A stretch of 64,000 bases of DNA from Streptomyces sp. NBC_01241. GTDB lineage: Bacteria; Actinomycetota; Actinomycetes; Streptomycetales; Streptomycetaceae. The position numbers were made by a program, and so were the translations under genes. The stretch lies in the NCBI RefSeq assembly GCF_041435435.1, contig NZ_CP108494.1, positions 3,444,501 to 3,508,500 on the forward strand, in the 5' to 3' direction. Below are positions 1 through 7,182 of the stretch, one piece after another. Under the pieces are notes generated by a model, which saw only the letters and a program-made list of their open reading frames with translations, did not search any database and was not told the DNA's origin. The stretch's first letter is position 1, and each line of letters opens with the position of its first letter.

Positions 1-87
1 AGCAGTGAAGGACGTACCCGGAAGGCCGTGGAAGCCCTCTACAGGGCATCCCTGAACCATGATCACGGCCCACACGCGGCCCAGTAG
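1..87 (+). pseudogene. tyrosine integrase, C-terminal end (cut by window edge)
   Basis: The first 28 codons and the TAG stop match, with a few substitutions, the integrase tail that recurs at 2088-2174 (SSEGRxRKAVEAxYRAS). In the second copy this tail follows a recognisable tyrosine-recombinase active-site block, so this one should too. Everything upstream lies outside the window, so I cannot tell whether this copy is an intact integrase or another fragment. A short frame (MITAHTRPSR...) starts inside this tail at 59 and continues downstream. Confidence 0.6.
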
Positions 88-225
88 GCCCCCGACGGCC
101 CCGCCCGGCAAGGAAACTGCTGGTCGGGGCCCATATCTCCGCATCCCGCGAGACTTCATTTTCTGGCCGATCTACACGGGGACTCCGATCCCCGACGGTT
201 CCTGGCGGGACCGGATGTGGCTAGA
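59..225 (+). pseudogene. copy 1 of int-associated short ORF, interrupted after WRDRMWLD
   Basis: This frame begins at ATG 59, overlapping the integrase tail by 29 bp, and encodes a peptide nearly identical to the complete 60-residue copy at 2146-2328 (MITAxxRPSR, then PIYTGTPIPDGSWRDRMWLD). The missing end (TWI and stop) reappears at 861-873. A 635-bp segment carrying another gene has come between, so copy 1 is split. The frame runs on by chance into the inserted gene, which produces an artefactual 266-codon reading frame. No function is known to me for this peptide. Confidence 0.5.
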
Positions 226-873
226 TGATCTATTCCAAGGGGTTCCGGGTCAGTTGGGTTCTGTAGGGTCGTTTGAGATCATCTCGGCCATGGATGATGG
301 ACGCCGGGCCTATGAAGTCCGTTACGGCTGGAACGCCCCGACGGTGAAAGGGGCACTACTGTGCCTGCTCCTCCTCGGGCTTGCCTTCGCCCCAGGTTCT
401 CCGGGCTGGGCCGCCGCCGTGCTCGGCATCATGGGGGCCATATCCTTCTTGGCGATCGCCCTGCTGGCTTGCTCACGCCGGGTGGCTCTCCGCGTCGGTC
501 CGGAAGGTGTGACGTTGGGTGGCACACCGTTCGGCATCAAGACTGAGCGAATGGGCTGGCCAGAGGTCGTTTCCATCGACCTGTGGACGGAGCAGTCACA
601 TCGCATGGTGAAGACGTCGCATATCGGTGTGCGCCACAAGAAAGGATCTGCACCTCCGCTGGGGCTCTCGAGCTTGCCCGGGCTCCGACAGATCGACGAA
701 TACCTGGCTGCGCAGGTTCCCGCCGAGTTCGTGGAGGCATTCCGTGGAACCGTTCTGTCGAGCCGCGGAATGGCTTTGTGGCGTGTGGACCGTACCCGGT
801 TGAAGGCGACGGTCCGGGCGTTCGCCCCCGAGGTTTACCTCTTTGACCGTCTGGACTAGACACCTGGATCTAG
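221..873 (+). repeat. 635-bp gene cassette inserted in repeat copy 1, flanked by CTAGA
   Basis: The pentamer CTAGA occurs at 221-225 and 856-860. Removing 226-860 restores the sequence of the uninterrupted copies (GTGGCTAGA joined to CACCTGGATCTAG, compare 2307-2328). The insert carries one gene (290-859) whose TAG stop lies inside the right-hand CTAGA. This looks like an insertion with a 5-bp duplication, or site-specific recombination at a short core. No transposase or terminal inverted repeat is evident in the insert. Confidence 0.5.
290..859 (+). CDS. STM3941-like two-TM membrane protein
   Basis: I start this 189-residue protein at ATG 290 (MDDGRRAYEV), because the upstream part of the open frame belongs to the interrupted repeat. 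Two hydrophobic segments lie near residues 22-37 and 43-61. A beta-rich domain follows, with the pattern RVGPEGVTLGGTPF and a Trp-Pro-Glu-Val step, resembling the PH-like half of STM3941-family proteins of unknown function. A second, divergent member is at 1296. The gene fills a 635-bp insert in the integrase-associated repeat. Role unknown; a membrane location is inferred from the hydrophobic segments. Confidence 0.65.
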   Translation: MDDGRRAYEVRYGWNAPTVKGALLCLLLLGLAFAPGSPGWAAAVLGIMGAISFLAIALLACSRRVALRVGPEGVTLGGTPFGIKTERMGWPEVVSIDLWTEQSHRMVKTSHIGVRHKKGSAPPLGLSSLPGLRQIDEYLAAQVPAEFVEAFRGTVLSSRGMALWRVDRTRLKATVRAFAPEVYLFDRLD

Positions 874-1295
874 AGCGTGTCTCTTTGATGTGCTCATCAG
901 GTGATCGGATGTGCCTGTCCGATAGGCAAGCCCGCAGGCCAGCCAAGCGAGACGCAGCATCGCCGAACCACAGACGCTCCGCGCCTACCCGCCCGTGCCC
1001 GGGATGCCTCCGGCGGGGAACTACGGCACCGGGATGGCCAAGACGGTGTACTTGTGTCCGGTAGATCGTGGTTGAGGTGGGATCTGCCGTCGCGCCCGCC
1101 GACGTCCAAGGCGAAGCCGAGCAGACCCGCCCCCTGGCGCCCAGGTCGTACGTCCAACTGGGCGCTCCACCTGGACGTCAGGGAATGGGCCCACTGCACT
1201 ACCGTGTGGGACGACGGCAGACGGGACGGCCACGGCACCAGACGGTCTGCGAAAAGGCTTCCGCTGACGAGGGCTCTGGTCCTATCGTCTCAGCC
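874..1295. other. gene-free stretch, possible IS relic
   Basis: I find no supportable gene here. The decamer TGTCTCTTTG at 878-887 recurs at 1852-1861, just outside an IS5-like transposase tail, so both may be decayed IS ends. Short frames on both strands lack family features and ribosome-binding sites. The end of the stretch must hold the promoter of the gene at 1296. Confidence 0.35.
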
Positions 1296-1823
1296 ATGAT
1301 CAGAAACGGCGGTCCACTGCCCCCGACGGTCTACCCGCTCGCCAAGGGACGTGTGTGGGCCATGCTGGCCGGCTCTCTGGTCTTCGTCGCTCTGGGCATT
1401 GTTTTCCTGGTCGCCCACAGCACCGTGATGATGACTGTGGCGGGGGCGCTGGCCGTGCCCTTCTTCGGGCTCTGCTCGGTGAGCATCATCCAGCGTCTGC
1501 TCCGCGACCGACCGGAGTTGGTGCTGGACGACGCGGGAGTGGACCACGTGAGGCTGGGCCGGTTCGGCTGGGACGAAATAGCCGCCGTGCGGATACGCGG
1601 GCAGCAGGTACGTAACACCTCGCAGCGGTTCATTGAGCTGGTGCTGCACGATCCGGACGCCTATCTGGCTCGAGCCCCCAAGCTCGTCCGCAGCACCGCG
1701 TCCATGAACGCACGACTCGGCTTTGGTCCGGCCAACATGGCCACAAGCACCTTGCCGGTGCCGCCTGAGGCGGTCCTGGACGCGATGCGGCGTCACTGCC
1801 CCGGACTCGCAGTACAGCACTGA
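1296..1823 (+). CDS. STM3941-like two-TM membrane protein
   Basis: This 175-residue protein starts MIRNGGPLPPTVYPLAKGRVW. It has a hydrophobic hairpin near residues 20-60 and then a domain with the pattern ELVLDDAGVDHVRLGRFGWDE, typical of STM3941-family proteins: an N-terminal membrane hairpin followed by a PH-like beta domain. The start is ATG 1296; a longer in-frame extension to 1068 looks non-coding. It is a distant paralogue of the protein at 290. Both sit in the repeat-rich accessory segment, which suggests recent acquisition. Function unknown. Confidence 0.75.
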   Translation: MIRNGGPLPPTVYPLAKGRVWAMLAGSLVFVALGIVFLVAHSTVMMTVAGALAVPFFGLCSVSIIQRLLRDRPELVLDDAGVDHVRLGRFGWDEIAAVRIRGQQVRNTSQRFIELVLHDPDAYLARAPKLVRSTASMNARLGFGPANMATSTLPVPPEAVLDAMRRHCPGLAVQH

Positions 1824-1862
1824 GCGCGCCCGTTGGCCGACCGGCTGGTTCTGTCTCTTTGG

Positions 1863-1985
1863 TCAGCGTCGGGTCCAGATGAGGACGCCGGCAATGTGGA
1901 GTGCGGCCTGGTAGGCGATGGCGAGTTTGTCGGTTCGCGTGGCCCGGCCGCGCCACTGCTTGAGGCGGTTGATGCACCGTTCGAC
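1863..1985 (-). pseudogene. IS5-like transposase, C-terminal remnant
   Basis: Read on the minus strand, this encodes HGVERCINRLKQWRGRATR followed by DKLAIAYQAALHIAGVLIW and a stop. That is the conserved end of IS5-group DDE transposases, including the catalytic-region VERC and NRLKQWRG blocks. Only about 40 residues remain, and the frame breaks at about 1985-1989, where integrase sequence begins on the opposite strand. It records an insertion sequence that landed in the integrase gene and was then mostly deleted. Confidence 0.7.
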
Positions 1986-1988
1986 TCC

Positions 1989-2174
1989 GTGCTCTTGGAC
2001 GCAGGCGAGAACATCCGGGCCCTGAGCCAGTACCTCGGTCACGCCGATCCGGGTTTCACTCTGCGCACGTACACGCACCTGATGCCGAGCAGTGAAGGAC
2101 GTGCCAGGAAGGCCGTGGAAGCCCCCTACAGAGCGTCTCGGAACCATGATCACGGCCCAGAGACGGCCCAGTAG
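1989..2174 (+). pseudogene. int: tyrosine integrase, C-terminal remnant
   Basis: The frame reads VLLDAGENIRALSQYLGHAD, then PGFTLRTYTHLMPSSEGRAR and a 20-residue tail to the stop. The LGH box and the TYTH motif, whose Tyr codon is at 2070-2072, are the C-terminal active site of a tyrosine recombinase of the kind carried by Streptomyces integrative elements and phages. The N-terminal catalytic Arg and the DNA-binding domains are missing, and transposase sequence abuts it on the left, so it cannot be functional. Its last 87 bp duplicate 1-87. Confidence 0.75.
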
Positions 2175-2315
2175 GCTCCAAACGGCCCCGCCTGGCAAGG
2201 AAATTGCTGGTCGGGGCCCATGTCTCCCCATCTCGCGAGGCTTCATTTATTTCTGGCCGATCTACACGGGAACGCCGATCCCCGACGGTTCCTGGCGGGA
2301 CCGGATGTGGCTGGA
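2088..2315 (+). repeat. long direct repeat, copy 2 (copy 1 at 1-225)
   Basis: These 228 bp align with 1-225 over their whole length with scattered substitutions and one 3-bp length difference (extra codon in the TTCATTTAT stretch). The repeat spans the integrase tail and most of the overlapping 60-codon frame. Loss of exactly three bases keeps the second frame open. The last part recurs a third time at 3676-3760. Confidence 0.85.
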
Positions 2316-2328
2316 CACCTGGATCTAG
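2146..2328 (+). CDS. 60-residue int-associated small protein (conserved tail WRDRMWLDTWI)
   Basis: ATG 2146 lies inside the integrase tail, so this frame overlaps it by 29 bp, an arrangement that suggests translational coupling. The product begins MITAQRRPSR and ends PIPDGSWRDRMWLDTWI. Evidence for coding is comparative and internal to the window. Against the partial copy at 3676-3760, most base changes in the shared last 22 codons are at third positions and silent (CCG/CCC, ATC/ATT, GAC/GAT twice), and the length change against copy 1 is a whole codon. I recognise no domain. An alternative is a non-coding attachment region. Confidence 0.45.
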   Translation: MITAQRRPSRLQTAPPGKEIAGRGPCLPISRGFIYFWPIYTGTPIPDGSWRDRMWLDTWI

Positions 2329-2341
2329 CTGGGCAAGAGCA

Positions 2342-2376
2342 CCAAGGGGGCGCAGCCGTCGGCTGCGCCCCCTTGG
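2342..2376 (+). terminator. strong hairpin terminator
   Basis: A perfect 16-bp stem (CCAAGGGGGCGCAGCC and its complement) closes on a 3-nt loop, 13 bp past the stop of the small integrase-associated frame. It is likely the transcription end of that unit and may block reading in both directions. Confidence 0.8.
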
Positions 2377-2609
2377 CGGTTGTTGGCCTGCTGCCGGTCC
2401 GGAGAAGCGGGCGGCACTCACCCTCGCGCGTCGTCACCAGGAAGGTGGATTCACCAGTCGGCCCGCGGCCTCACCCGGTCATTCCGCTCAGCTCTCCCTG
2501 CACCTCTTACTGGAGAGATGAAAGAAAACAGTGTCCGCAGCGTCCGCAAGATCCACTCCCTCTCAGGGCGTGACCTGCCAGTCATTCCCCGCAACCGGAT
2601 GTCGACTCG

Positions 2610-2963
2610 TCACAGGATCTGGATGGCGACGACCCTCGGCGGATGGTTCGGGAAGGTGATGTCGTGCCAGCGCTCGATCTTCACCGAATCACCGTTGGCG
2701 TCGTAGTAGATCAGGTCGTTGTTGCCCGTGGAGATCCGGTCGACCCACCACCCGCCGAAGTCGGTCTTCCCGCCGTTCGCGTAGCAGTCGACGCTCTCAC
2801 GGCCGTCGAGGTGCGACCAGAGCTTCAAGAAGTTCTCCCCGCCGACACATTGGACGTGGTCGATGGCGAAGGCGTTACCGCTCGGCATGCTGACGGTGAG
2901 CGCGGCAGTTGTGGCGAGTGCCACGGCCACGGAACGTGCGGCCCTCTTGCTTTTCGAGATCAC
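2610..2963 (-). CDS. secreted beta/gamma-crystallin (SKLP-like) protein
   Basis: A GTG start at 2963 follows a good ribosome-binding site (GAAGGGG). The 117-residue product has a classic signal peptide of about 33 residues (KSKRAAR, then a hydrophobic stretch, ending GNAFA). The mature domain of about 84 residues begins IDHVQCVGGENFLKLWSH and continues with DFGGWWVDRISTGNND and IYYDANGDSVKIERWHDIT. That is the pattern of the Streptomyces killer-toxin-like protein SKLP, a beta/gamma-crystallin fold related to a yeast killer toxin. Two cysteines could form one disulphide. Toxic activity is inferred from the family only. Its position between repeat copies suggests acquisition. Confidence 0.8.
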   Translation of the reverse strand: MISKSKRAARSVAVALATTAALTVSMPSGNAFAIDHVQCVGGENFLKLWSHLDGRESVDCYANGGKTDFGGWWVDRISTGNNDLIYYDANGDSVKIERWHDITFPNHPPRVVAIQIL

Positions 2964-3403
2964 AGATTCCCCTTCACGCGGAGGCCGGCGCATGGGCCGA
3001 CCCTGGCGGCGATGTTGTGTCATGACGGAACGGTGCTTCGTCGAGCCGACAACCGGATACGACCCGTCAGGCAGCCATGAGGCCCCATCGGGCAGCTCGA
3101 ACGATGCTGCCTCCACGCTACAAACGGAATGAGGCCATACCGGCCGCAGCCAGGGAAAACACATCAAAAAGGTGATAACCCGGGGTAAGGCCGTGGCGTA
3201 CGGTCGAGCAGGCAACAGCCCGTACCCCCCGCCGAAGACGGATGCCGGCCGATGGCCCTCCTGGTCACGCCAGGCCAGTGGGGCGACGCACCGCGGACAA
3301 GAATTCCCGGGCCGTCACCACCCGCTACGAGAAAAGGGCCTACGTGTTCCACGGCACCGTCACGACCGCAGCGATCCGGTTCCGGCTTCGGCCCTGAGCG
3401 AGC
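2964..3403. other. gene-free stretch
   Basis: This contains the upstream region of the SKLP-like gene at its left end and otherwise no frame I can support. The longer frames have no family features, and their base use does not follow the GC-rich third-position pattern of neighbouring genes. Confidence 0.4.
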
Positions 3404-3643
3404 TCAATCCTTCGGTACTGACGCCCTGGAGAAGAGCAACATCGCGACAAACAAAGAAACCGGATAAATGCCGGCAGACCATGGCTGCGGCACGATCTTC
3501 TGGGCGCCGGCAACCAAACCGGCGAGCAGGAGCCAGCTCACAAGGAGCCACGGATGCTTCATCAGAGTCCTGGCCACGGTGGCCCATCGGCTCCCGGAAT
3601 TTCCCGCCGCCGGTCCCATGGCCAGACCATAGCCTCCGCCCAC
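3404..3643 (-). CDS. possible small two-TM membrane protein
   Basis: A frame of up to 79 codons (a shorter start at MGPAAGNSGS is also possible) encodes two hydrophobic segments, LLVSWLLLAGLVAGA and VSLFVAMLLF, separated by QKIVPQPWSAGIYP. A GGAGG-like sequence lies upstream. The composition is that of a small integral membrane protein, but I recognise no family and cannot exclude a chance frame. It sits alone between the SKLP-like gene and the third repeat copy. Confidence 0.35.
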   Translation of the reverse strand: MGGGYGLAMGPAAGNSGSRWATVARTLMKHPWLLVSWLLLAGLVAGAQKIVPQPWSAGIYPVSLFVAMLLFSRASVPKD

Positions 3644-3675
3644 GGCACAGGACTACGGCGAGGCAAAGCCCTCCC

Positions 3676-3760
3676 CATTCATTTCCGACCCATCCACACG
3701 GGAACGCCCATTCCCGATGTGTCCTGGCGGGACCAGATGTGGCTGGATACCTGGATTTAG
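3676..3760 (+). repeat. third, partial copy of the int-associated tail
   Basis: These 85 bp match the end of the 60-codon frame (IHTGTPIPDVSWRDQMWLDT, then WI and TAG). The integrase-overlapping first part is absent. The 18-mer ending in the stop codon is found at 856-873, 2311-2328 and 3743-3760 with one to three changes each, so three segments of different content each end in the same site. The upstream in-frame sequence is unrelated to the other copies. Confidence 0.7.
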
Positions 3761-3864
3761 GAGGGTGCACCATGATTCGACCGCTGTATTCATGCCACAC
3801 GCATCCCGTTCCGATAACAACCATCTCGACTGTCACCGCAGTCCCGTAGGGTGCCCAGCAGCAT

Positions 3865-3886
3865 CCCCTTGAACACGTTCAAGGGG
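3865..3886. promoter_or_regulatory. perfect 22-bp palindrome before the PBP gene
   Basis: Two 10-bp arms (CCCCTTGAAC and GTTCAAGGGG) are separated by AC, 25 bp before the ATG at 3912. The core TTGAAC-AC-GTTCAA has the form of a dimeric repressor operator. It could instead be an mRNA hairpin close to the ribosome-binding site. Regulator unknown. Confidence 0.5.
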
Positions 3887-3911
3887 AACTCCTGGGGAGG
3901 GGGACTGACGG

Positions 3912-5555
3912 ATGCGCAGTGGAGTGAAGGTCGCGATAGTCGGCGGCGTGTTCGCGGTCGTGGTCGGCGGGGTGGGCTACGGCGCGTACAACGTCCTGGA
4001 CGGGCTGAACGGCGGTGGGGGTGGCGGCGACGGTACGGACGGCAAGTCCGCCTCCGCCGAGGTGAAGACGGGGCCGGTCACCGCCGCGGAGATCGATGAC
4101 ACGGTGAAGCGGTTCCTCAAGGCCTGGGCGAGCGGGGACGCGGCCGTCGCATCCCAGCTCACCAACAACGCGACCGAGGCCGAACCGGCCCTGAGCGGCT
4201 ACCGCGAGAGCGCCCATGTCACCGACGCGGTGATCACTCCGGGCCCGGCGGTGGGTACGAAGGTGCCCTACACGGTGAAGGCGACCGTGTCGTTCGAGGG
4301 GAAGTCCAAGCCCTGGTCGTACTCCTCCGAACTGACCGTGGTACGCGGCCTGACCACCGGCCGGCCGCTGGTCGACTGGGCGCCCACCGTGATCCACCCG
4401 CAGCTGACGGCCGGTGCGTCGCTGAAGACGGGTGAGGCGTCGGCGCCGTCGATCGAGGCCGTCGACCACAACGGCAGGGCGCTCACCAAGGAGAAGTACC
4501 CCTCCCTGGGCCCGATCCTGGACGCACTGCGCGACAAGTACGGGGAGAAGGCCGGCGGCACGGCCGGTATCGAGACCTGGATCGAGAGCGAGAACGCGGA
4601 CGGGCCGGACAAGACCCTGCTGGTCCTCACCAAGGGCAGGCCGGGCAAGCTGCAGACCACCCTGGACGCGAACGCCCAGGCGGCGGCCGAGACGGCCGTG
4701 AAGAAGTTCAGCCAGGCGTCGGTGGTCGCTGTCCGGCCGTCCACGGGCGCGATCCGCGCGGTCGCCAACAATCCGGCCACCGGCTTCAACACGGCGATGC
4801 AGGGCAAGCAGGCACCCGGGTCGACGATGAAGATCGTGACGGCGGCGATGCTGATCGAGAAGGGCCTCGCCTCGGCGAACCAGAAGATCGAGTGCCCGCC
4901 CACCGCGATGTACATGGGCCGTACCTTCAAGAACCTGGACGACTTCTCGATCCCCGACGGCACCCTGACGACCAGCTTCGCCCGCTCCTGCAACACGGCC
5001 TTCATCAAACTGATCGACGACACGAAGGACGACGCGGCGCTCGCCAAGGAGGCCCGCGACGTCTTCGGCATCGGCCTGAACTGGCAGACCGGTGTGGTGA
5101 CCTTCGACGGCAGCGTGCCCGAGACCACCGGTGGCGAGGCGGCCGCCCAGTACATCGGGCAGGGTACGGTCCAGATGAACGCCCTCAACATGGCGTCCAT
5201 CACCGCCACCGCGAAGAACGGCACCTTCCGCCAGCCGATCCTCGTCGACCGCGACCTCGACGGCCGGCCGATCGCCACCGCCTCCCGGTCGCTTTCCCCG
5301 TCCGCGTCCCAGCAGGTCACCAACATGATGCGCCAGACCGCGAGTTGGGGCACCGGAAAGGCCGCGATGGCCTCGGTCGGCGGCGACAAGGGCGCCAAGA
5401 CGGGCTCGGCGGAGGTCGACGGCCAGGCCACGTCCAACAGCTGGTTCACCGGCTTCAGCAACGACCTGGCCGCCGCGGCGGTCGTCCAGTCCGGCGGCCA
5501 CGGCGGCGACGCGGCAGGCCCGGTGGTGGCGGCAGTGCTGCAAGCGGGGTCGTGA
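3912..5555 (+). CDS. penicillin-binding protein with NTF2-like N-terminal domain
   Basis: This 547-residue protein is a membrane-anchored transpeptidase that cross-links peptidoglycan outside the membrane. A short cytoplasmic start and one membrane segment (about residues 6-28) precede a glycine linker and an NTF2-like (MecA_N type) domain near 55-160. The penicillin-binding domain follows, with its three signature motifs in order: S304-T-M-K307 (nucleophile Ser), S359-C-N361 and K496-T-G498. A GGAGGGGG sequence precedes the ATG and a perfect palindrome lies just upstream. It is shorter than HMW class B cell-division PBPs, and such genes in Streptomyces are often accessory or sporulation-linked. 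High confidence in the family; the specific role is not determined. Confidence 0.93.
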   Translation: MRSGVKVAIVGGVFAVVVGGVGYGAYNVLDGLNGGGGGGDGTDGKSASAEVKTGPVTAAEIDDTVKRFLKAWASGDAAVASQLTNNATEAEPALSGYRESAHVTDAVITPGPAVGTKVPYTVKATVSFEGKSKPWSYSSELTVVRGLTTGRPLVDWAPTVIHPQLTAGASLKTGEASAPSIEAVDHNGRALTKEKYPSLGPILDALRDKYGEKAGGTAGIETWIESENADGPDKTLLVLTKGRPGKLQTTLDANAQAAAETAVKKFSQASVVAVRPSTGAIRAVANNPATGFNTAMQGKQAPGSTMKIVTAAMLIEKGLASANQKIECPPTAMYMGRTFKNLDDFSIPDGTLTTSFARSCNTAFIKLIDDTKDDAALAKEARDVFGIGLNWQTGVVTFDGSVPETTGGEAAAQYIGQGTVQMNALNMASITATAKNGTFRQPILVDRDLDGRPIATASRSLSPSASQQVTNMMRQTASWGTGKAAMASVGGDKGAKTGSAEVDGQATSNSWFTGFSNDLAAAAVVQSGGHGGDAAGPVVAAVLQAGS

Positions 5556-5651
5556 GGCACCGCCCCGCAGGGCTTCACGTGTGACGGACGGTTCGGGGCA
5601 CGCGCGGAACCCCGTCGCGCGCCCCGTAGCCCGTTCGCTAGCGTGCGGGGC

Positions 5652-6149
5652 ATGAGCACTCCCGACACCAACGCCGCCGAAGCCCACCCCCGATTCGCCG
5701 AAGCCCTGCGGGAGCTGGGCCTCGATGTCGAGGTCCGCCGGTTCCCGGAAGCCACCCGTACCGCGGCAGAGGCCGCTGCCGCGATCGGCTGCGAGCTCAG
5801 CGAGATCGTCAAGTCCCTGATCTTCGAGGCCGACGGCGTCCCGGTGCTGGTCCTGATGGACGGCTCCTCGCGCGTCGACGTCGAGCTCGTCCGCGCAGAG
5901 CTGGGTGCCGCGAAGGTCAAGCGGGCCGGGGCCGATCTGGTCCGGGAGACGACCGGGTACGCGATCGGGGGCGTACCGCCCTTCGGGCACCGTACGACGA
6001 CCCGAGTGCTGGCCGACCGCGGACTGCTGGACCACGACGTGGTGTGGGCGGCCGCGGGCACCCCGCACACCGTCTTCCCGCTCGACCCCAAGACCCTGAT
6101 CGGGCACGCCGGTGGAACCGTGGTGGATGTGCGCGAGCAGTCCGCGTGA
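5652..6149 (+). CDS. YbaK/EbsC-family aminoacyl-tRNA deacylase
   Basis: This 165-residue single-domain protein fits the YbaK/prolyl-tRNA editing domain: HPRFAEALRELGLDVEVRRF at the start, then EIVKSLIFEADG with the conserved lysine, and GGVPPFGH followed by TPHTVFPLDPKTL. Family members hydrolyse mis-charged tRNA in trans (for example Cys-tRNA-Pro). I choose ATG 5652; a GTG three codons earlier is possible. The stop overlaps the start of the transporter gene by 4 bp, so the two are translated together, although a functional link is not obvious. Confidence 0.9.
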   Translation: MSTPDTNAAEAHPRFAEALRELGLDVEVRRFPEATRTAAEAAAAIGCELSEIVKSLIFEADGVPVLVLMDGSSRVDVELVRAELGAAKVKRAGADLVRETTGYAIGGVPPFGHRTTTRVLADRGLLDHDVVWAAAGTPHTVFPLDPKTLIGHAGGTVVDVREQSA

Positions 6150-6997
6150 CACCCCTGGTCGCCTTCGCCGTCCTGATCGCCGCTGTCACGCACGCCACTT
6201 GGAACGCGATCGCACACGCGATCAAGGATCAGCTCCTCTCCTTCACTCTGATCTCCGGGGGCGGACTGCTGATCGGCGCCGCTGCGGCCGGCTTCGTCCC
6301 GTTCCCGGCCGCCGGGGCCTGGCCGTACCTGCTGGTCTCGGCGGCGCTGCACGTGGCGTACATGCTGCTGCTGATGCGTTCGTTCACCCTGGGCGACTTC
6401 GGCCAGATGTACCCGATCGCCCGGGGCACGGCACCGCTGGTGGTGACCGTCCTCGCCGCTGTCTTCGTCGGTGAGCATCCCGACGGCTGGGCCACGGCGG
6501 GAGTCGCGGTGGCCTCGGCGGGGCTCGTGGGGCTCGCGCTCTGGGGCATCCGCGGCTCCGGCAGGCGCCCGGACTGGCCGGCGCTGCTGGCCGCCCTCGC
6601 GACCGGCCTGGCCATCGCCGGGTACACGACGGTGGACGGGGTCGGGGTGCGTGCCTCCGGCTCCTCGCTCGGATACATCGCCTGGCTGATGATCCTGGAG
6701 GGGATCGCCATCCCGGCGTACGCCCTCTACCGGCGCCGGTCCGCGCTCCTTCCCGCACTCAAGCCGTACGCCGTACGCGGGCTGCTGGGCGCGGCCCTGT
6801 CGGTGACCGCGTACGGCCTCGTGCTGTGGGCCCAGACCCGGGCCGCGCTGGCCCCGGTCGCGGCGCTCCGGGAATCGTCCATCATCGTCGGCGCGGCGAT
6901 AGGGACAGTGTTCTTCAAGGAACGGTTCGGCGCGCCGCGCATCGCCGCGGCGGGGCTGATGGCGGTCGGCATCGGGCTGATGCTGCACACGAGTTGA
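6146..6997 (+). CDS. EamA/DMT-family permease
   Basis: GTG 6146 overlaps the deacylase stop (GTGA), so this 283-residue protein is translationally coupled to it. It is hydrophobic throughout, with about ten predicted membrane segments in two EamA repeats. The first repeat starts AFAVLIAAVTHATWNAIAHA and ends near WGIRGSG. The second ends with LRESSIIVGAAIGTVFFKER and a final helix. This is the drug/metabolite transporter superfamily; substrates are typically amino acids or small metabolites and cannot be told from sequence. Confidence 0.9.
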   Translation: MTPLVAFAVLIAAVTHATWNAIAHAIKDQLLSFTLISGGGLLIGAAAAGFVPFPAAGAWPYLLVSAALHVAYMLLLMRSFTLGDFGQMYPIARGTAPLVVTVLAAVFVGEHPDGWATAGVAVASAGLVGLALWGIRGSGRRPDWPALLAALATGLAIAGYTTVDGVGVRASGSSLGYIAWLMILEGIAIPAYALYRRRSALLPALKPYAVRGLLGAALSVTAYGLVLWAQTRAALAPVAALRESSIIVGAAIGTVFFKERFGAPRIAAAGLMAVGIGLMLHTS

Positions 6998-7182
6998 GCG
7001 GGGGACGTGCCCGGTTTCCGGGCCTGCGACCGGCACGTCGGGGCGGTGCGGGCAGTGAGGGATCCGGTGGGGCGAAAAGGGGCCACTACGCCCGAGCGTG
7101 ACCGTTTCGTCATGACTTCGGACTGCTTGGATGCGCAGGTCTCGCTCTCGCGGACGTCCACGCACCGAAAGGGACACTCCCC

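Noticed and set aside
59-859. Single 266-codon gene from 59 to 859
   Set aside because: The first 77 codons belong to the repeat present in two other places without the downstream gene. The natural start is ATG 290 inside the insert.
901-1299. 132-codon plus-strand frame between the two STM3941-like genes
   Set aside because: No ribosome-binding site, irregular composition, no family blocks, and other frames in the same stretch are equally open.
3879-7177. Very long minus-strand frames (757 and 969 codons) opposite the PBP, YbaK and EamA genes
   Set aside because: They mirror three well-recognised genes in a frame that GC-rich codon use keeps open. Products are Arg/Gly/His-rich with no family features.
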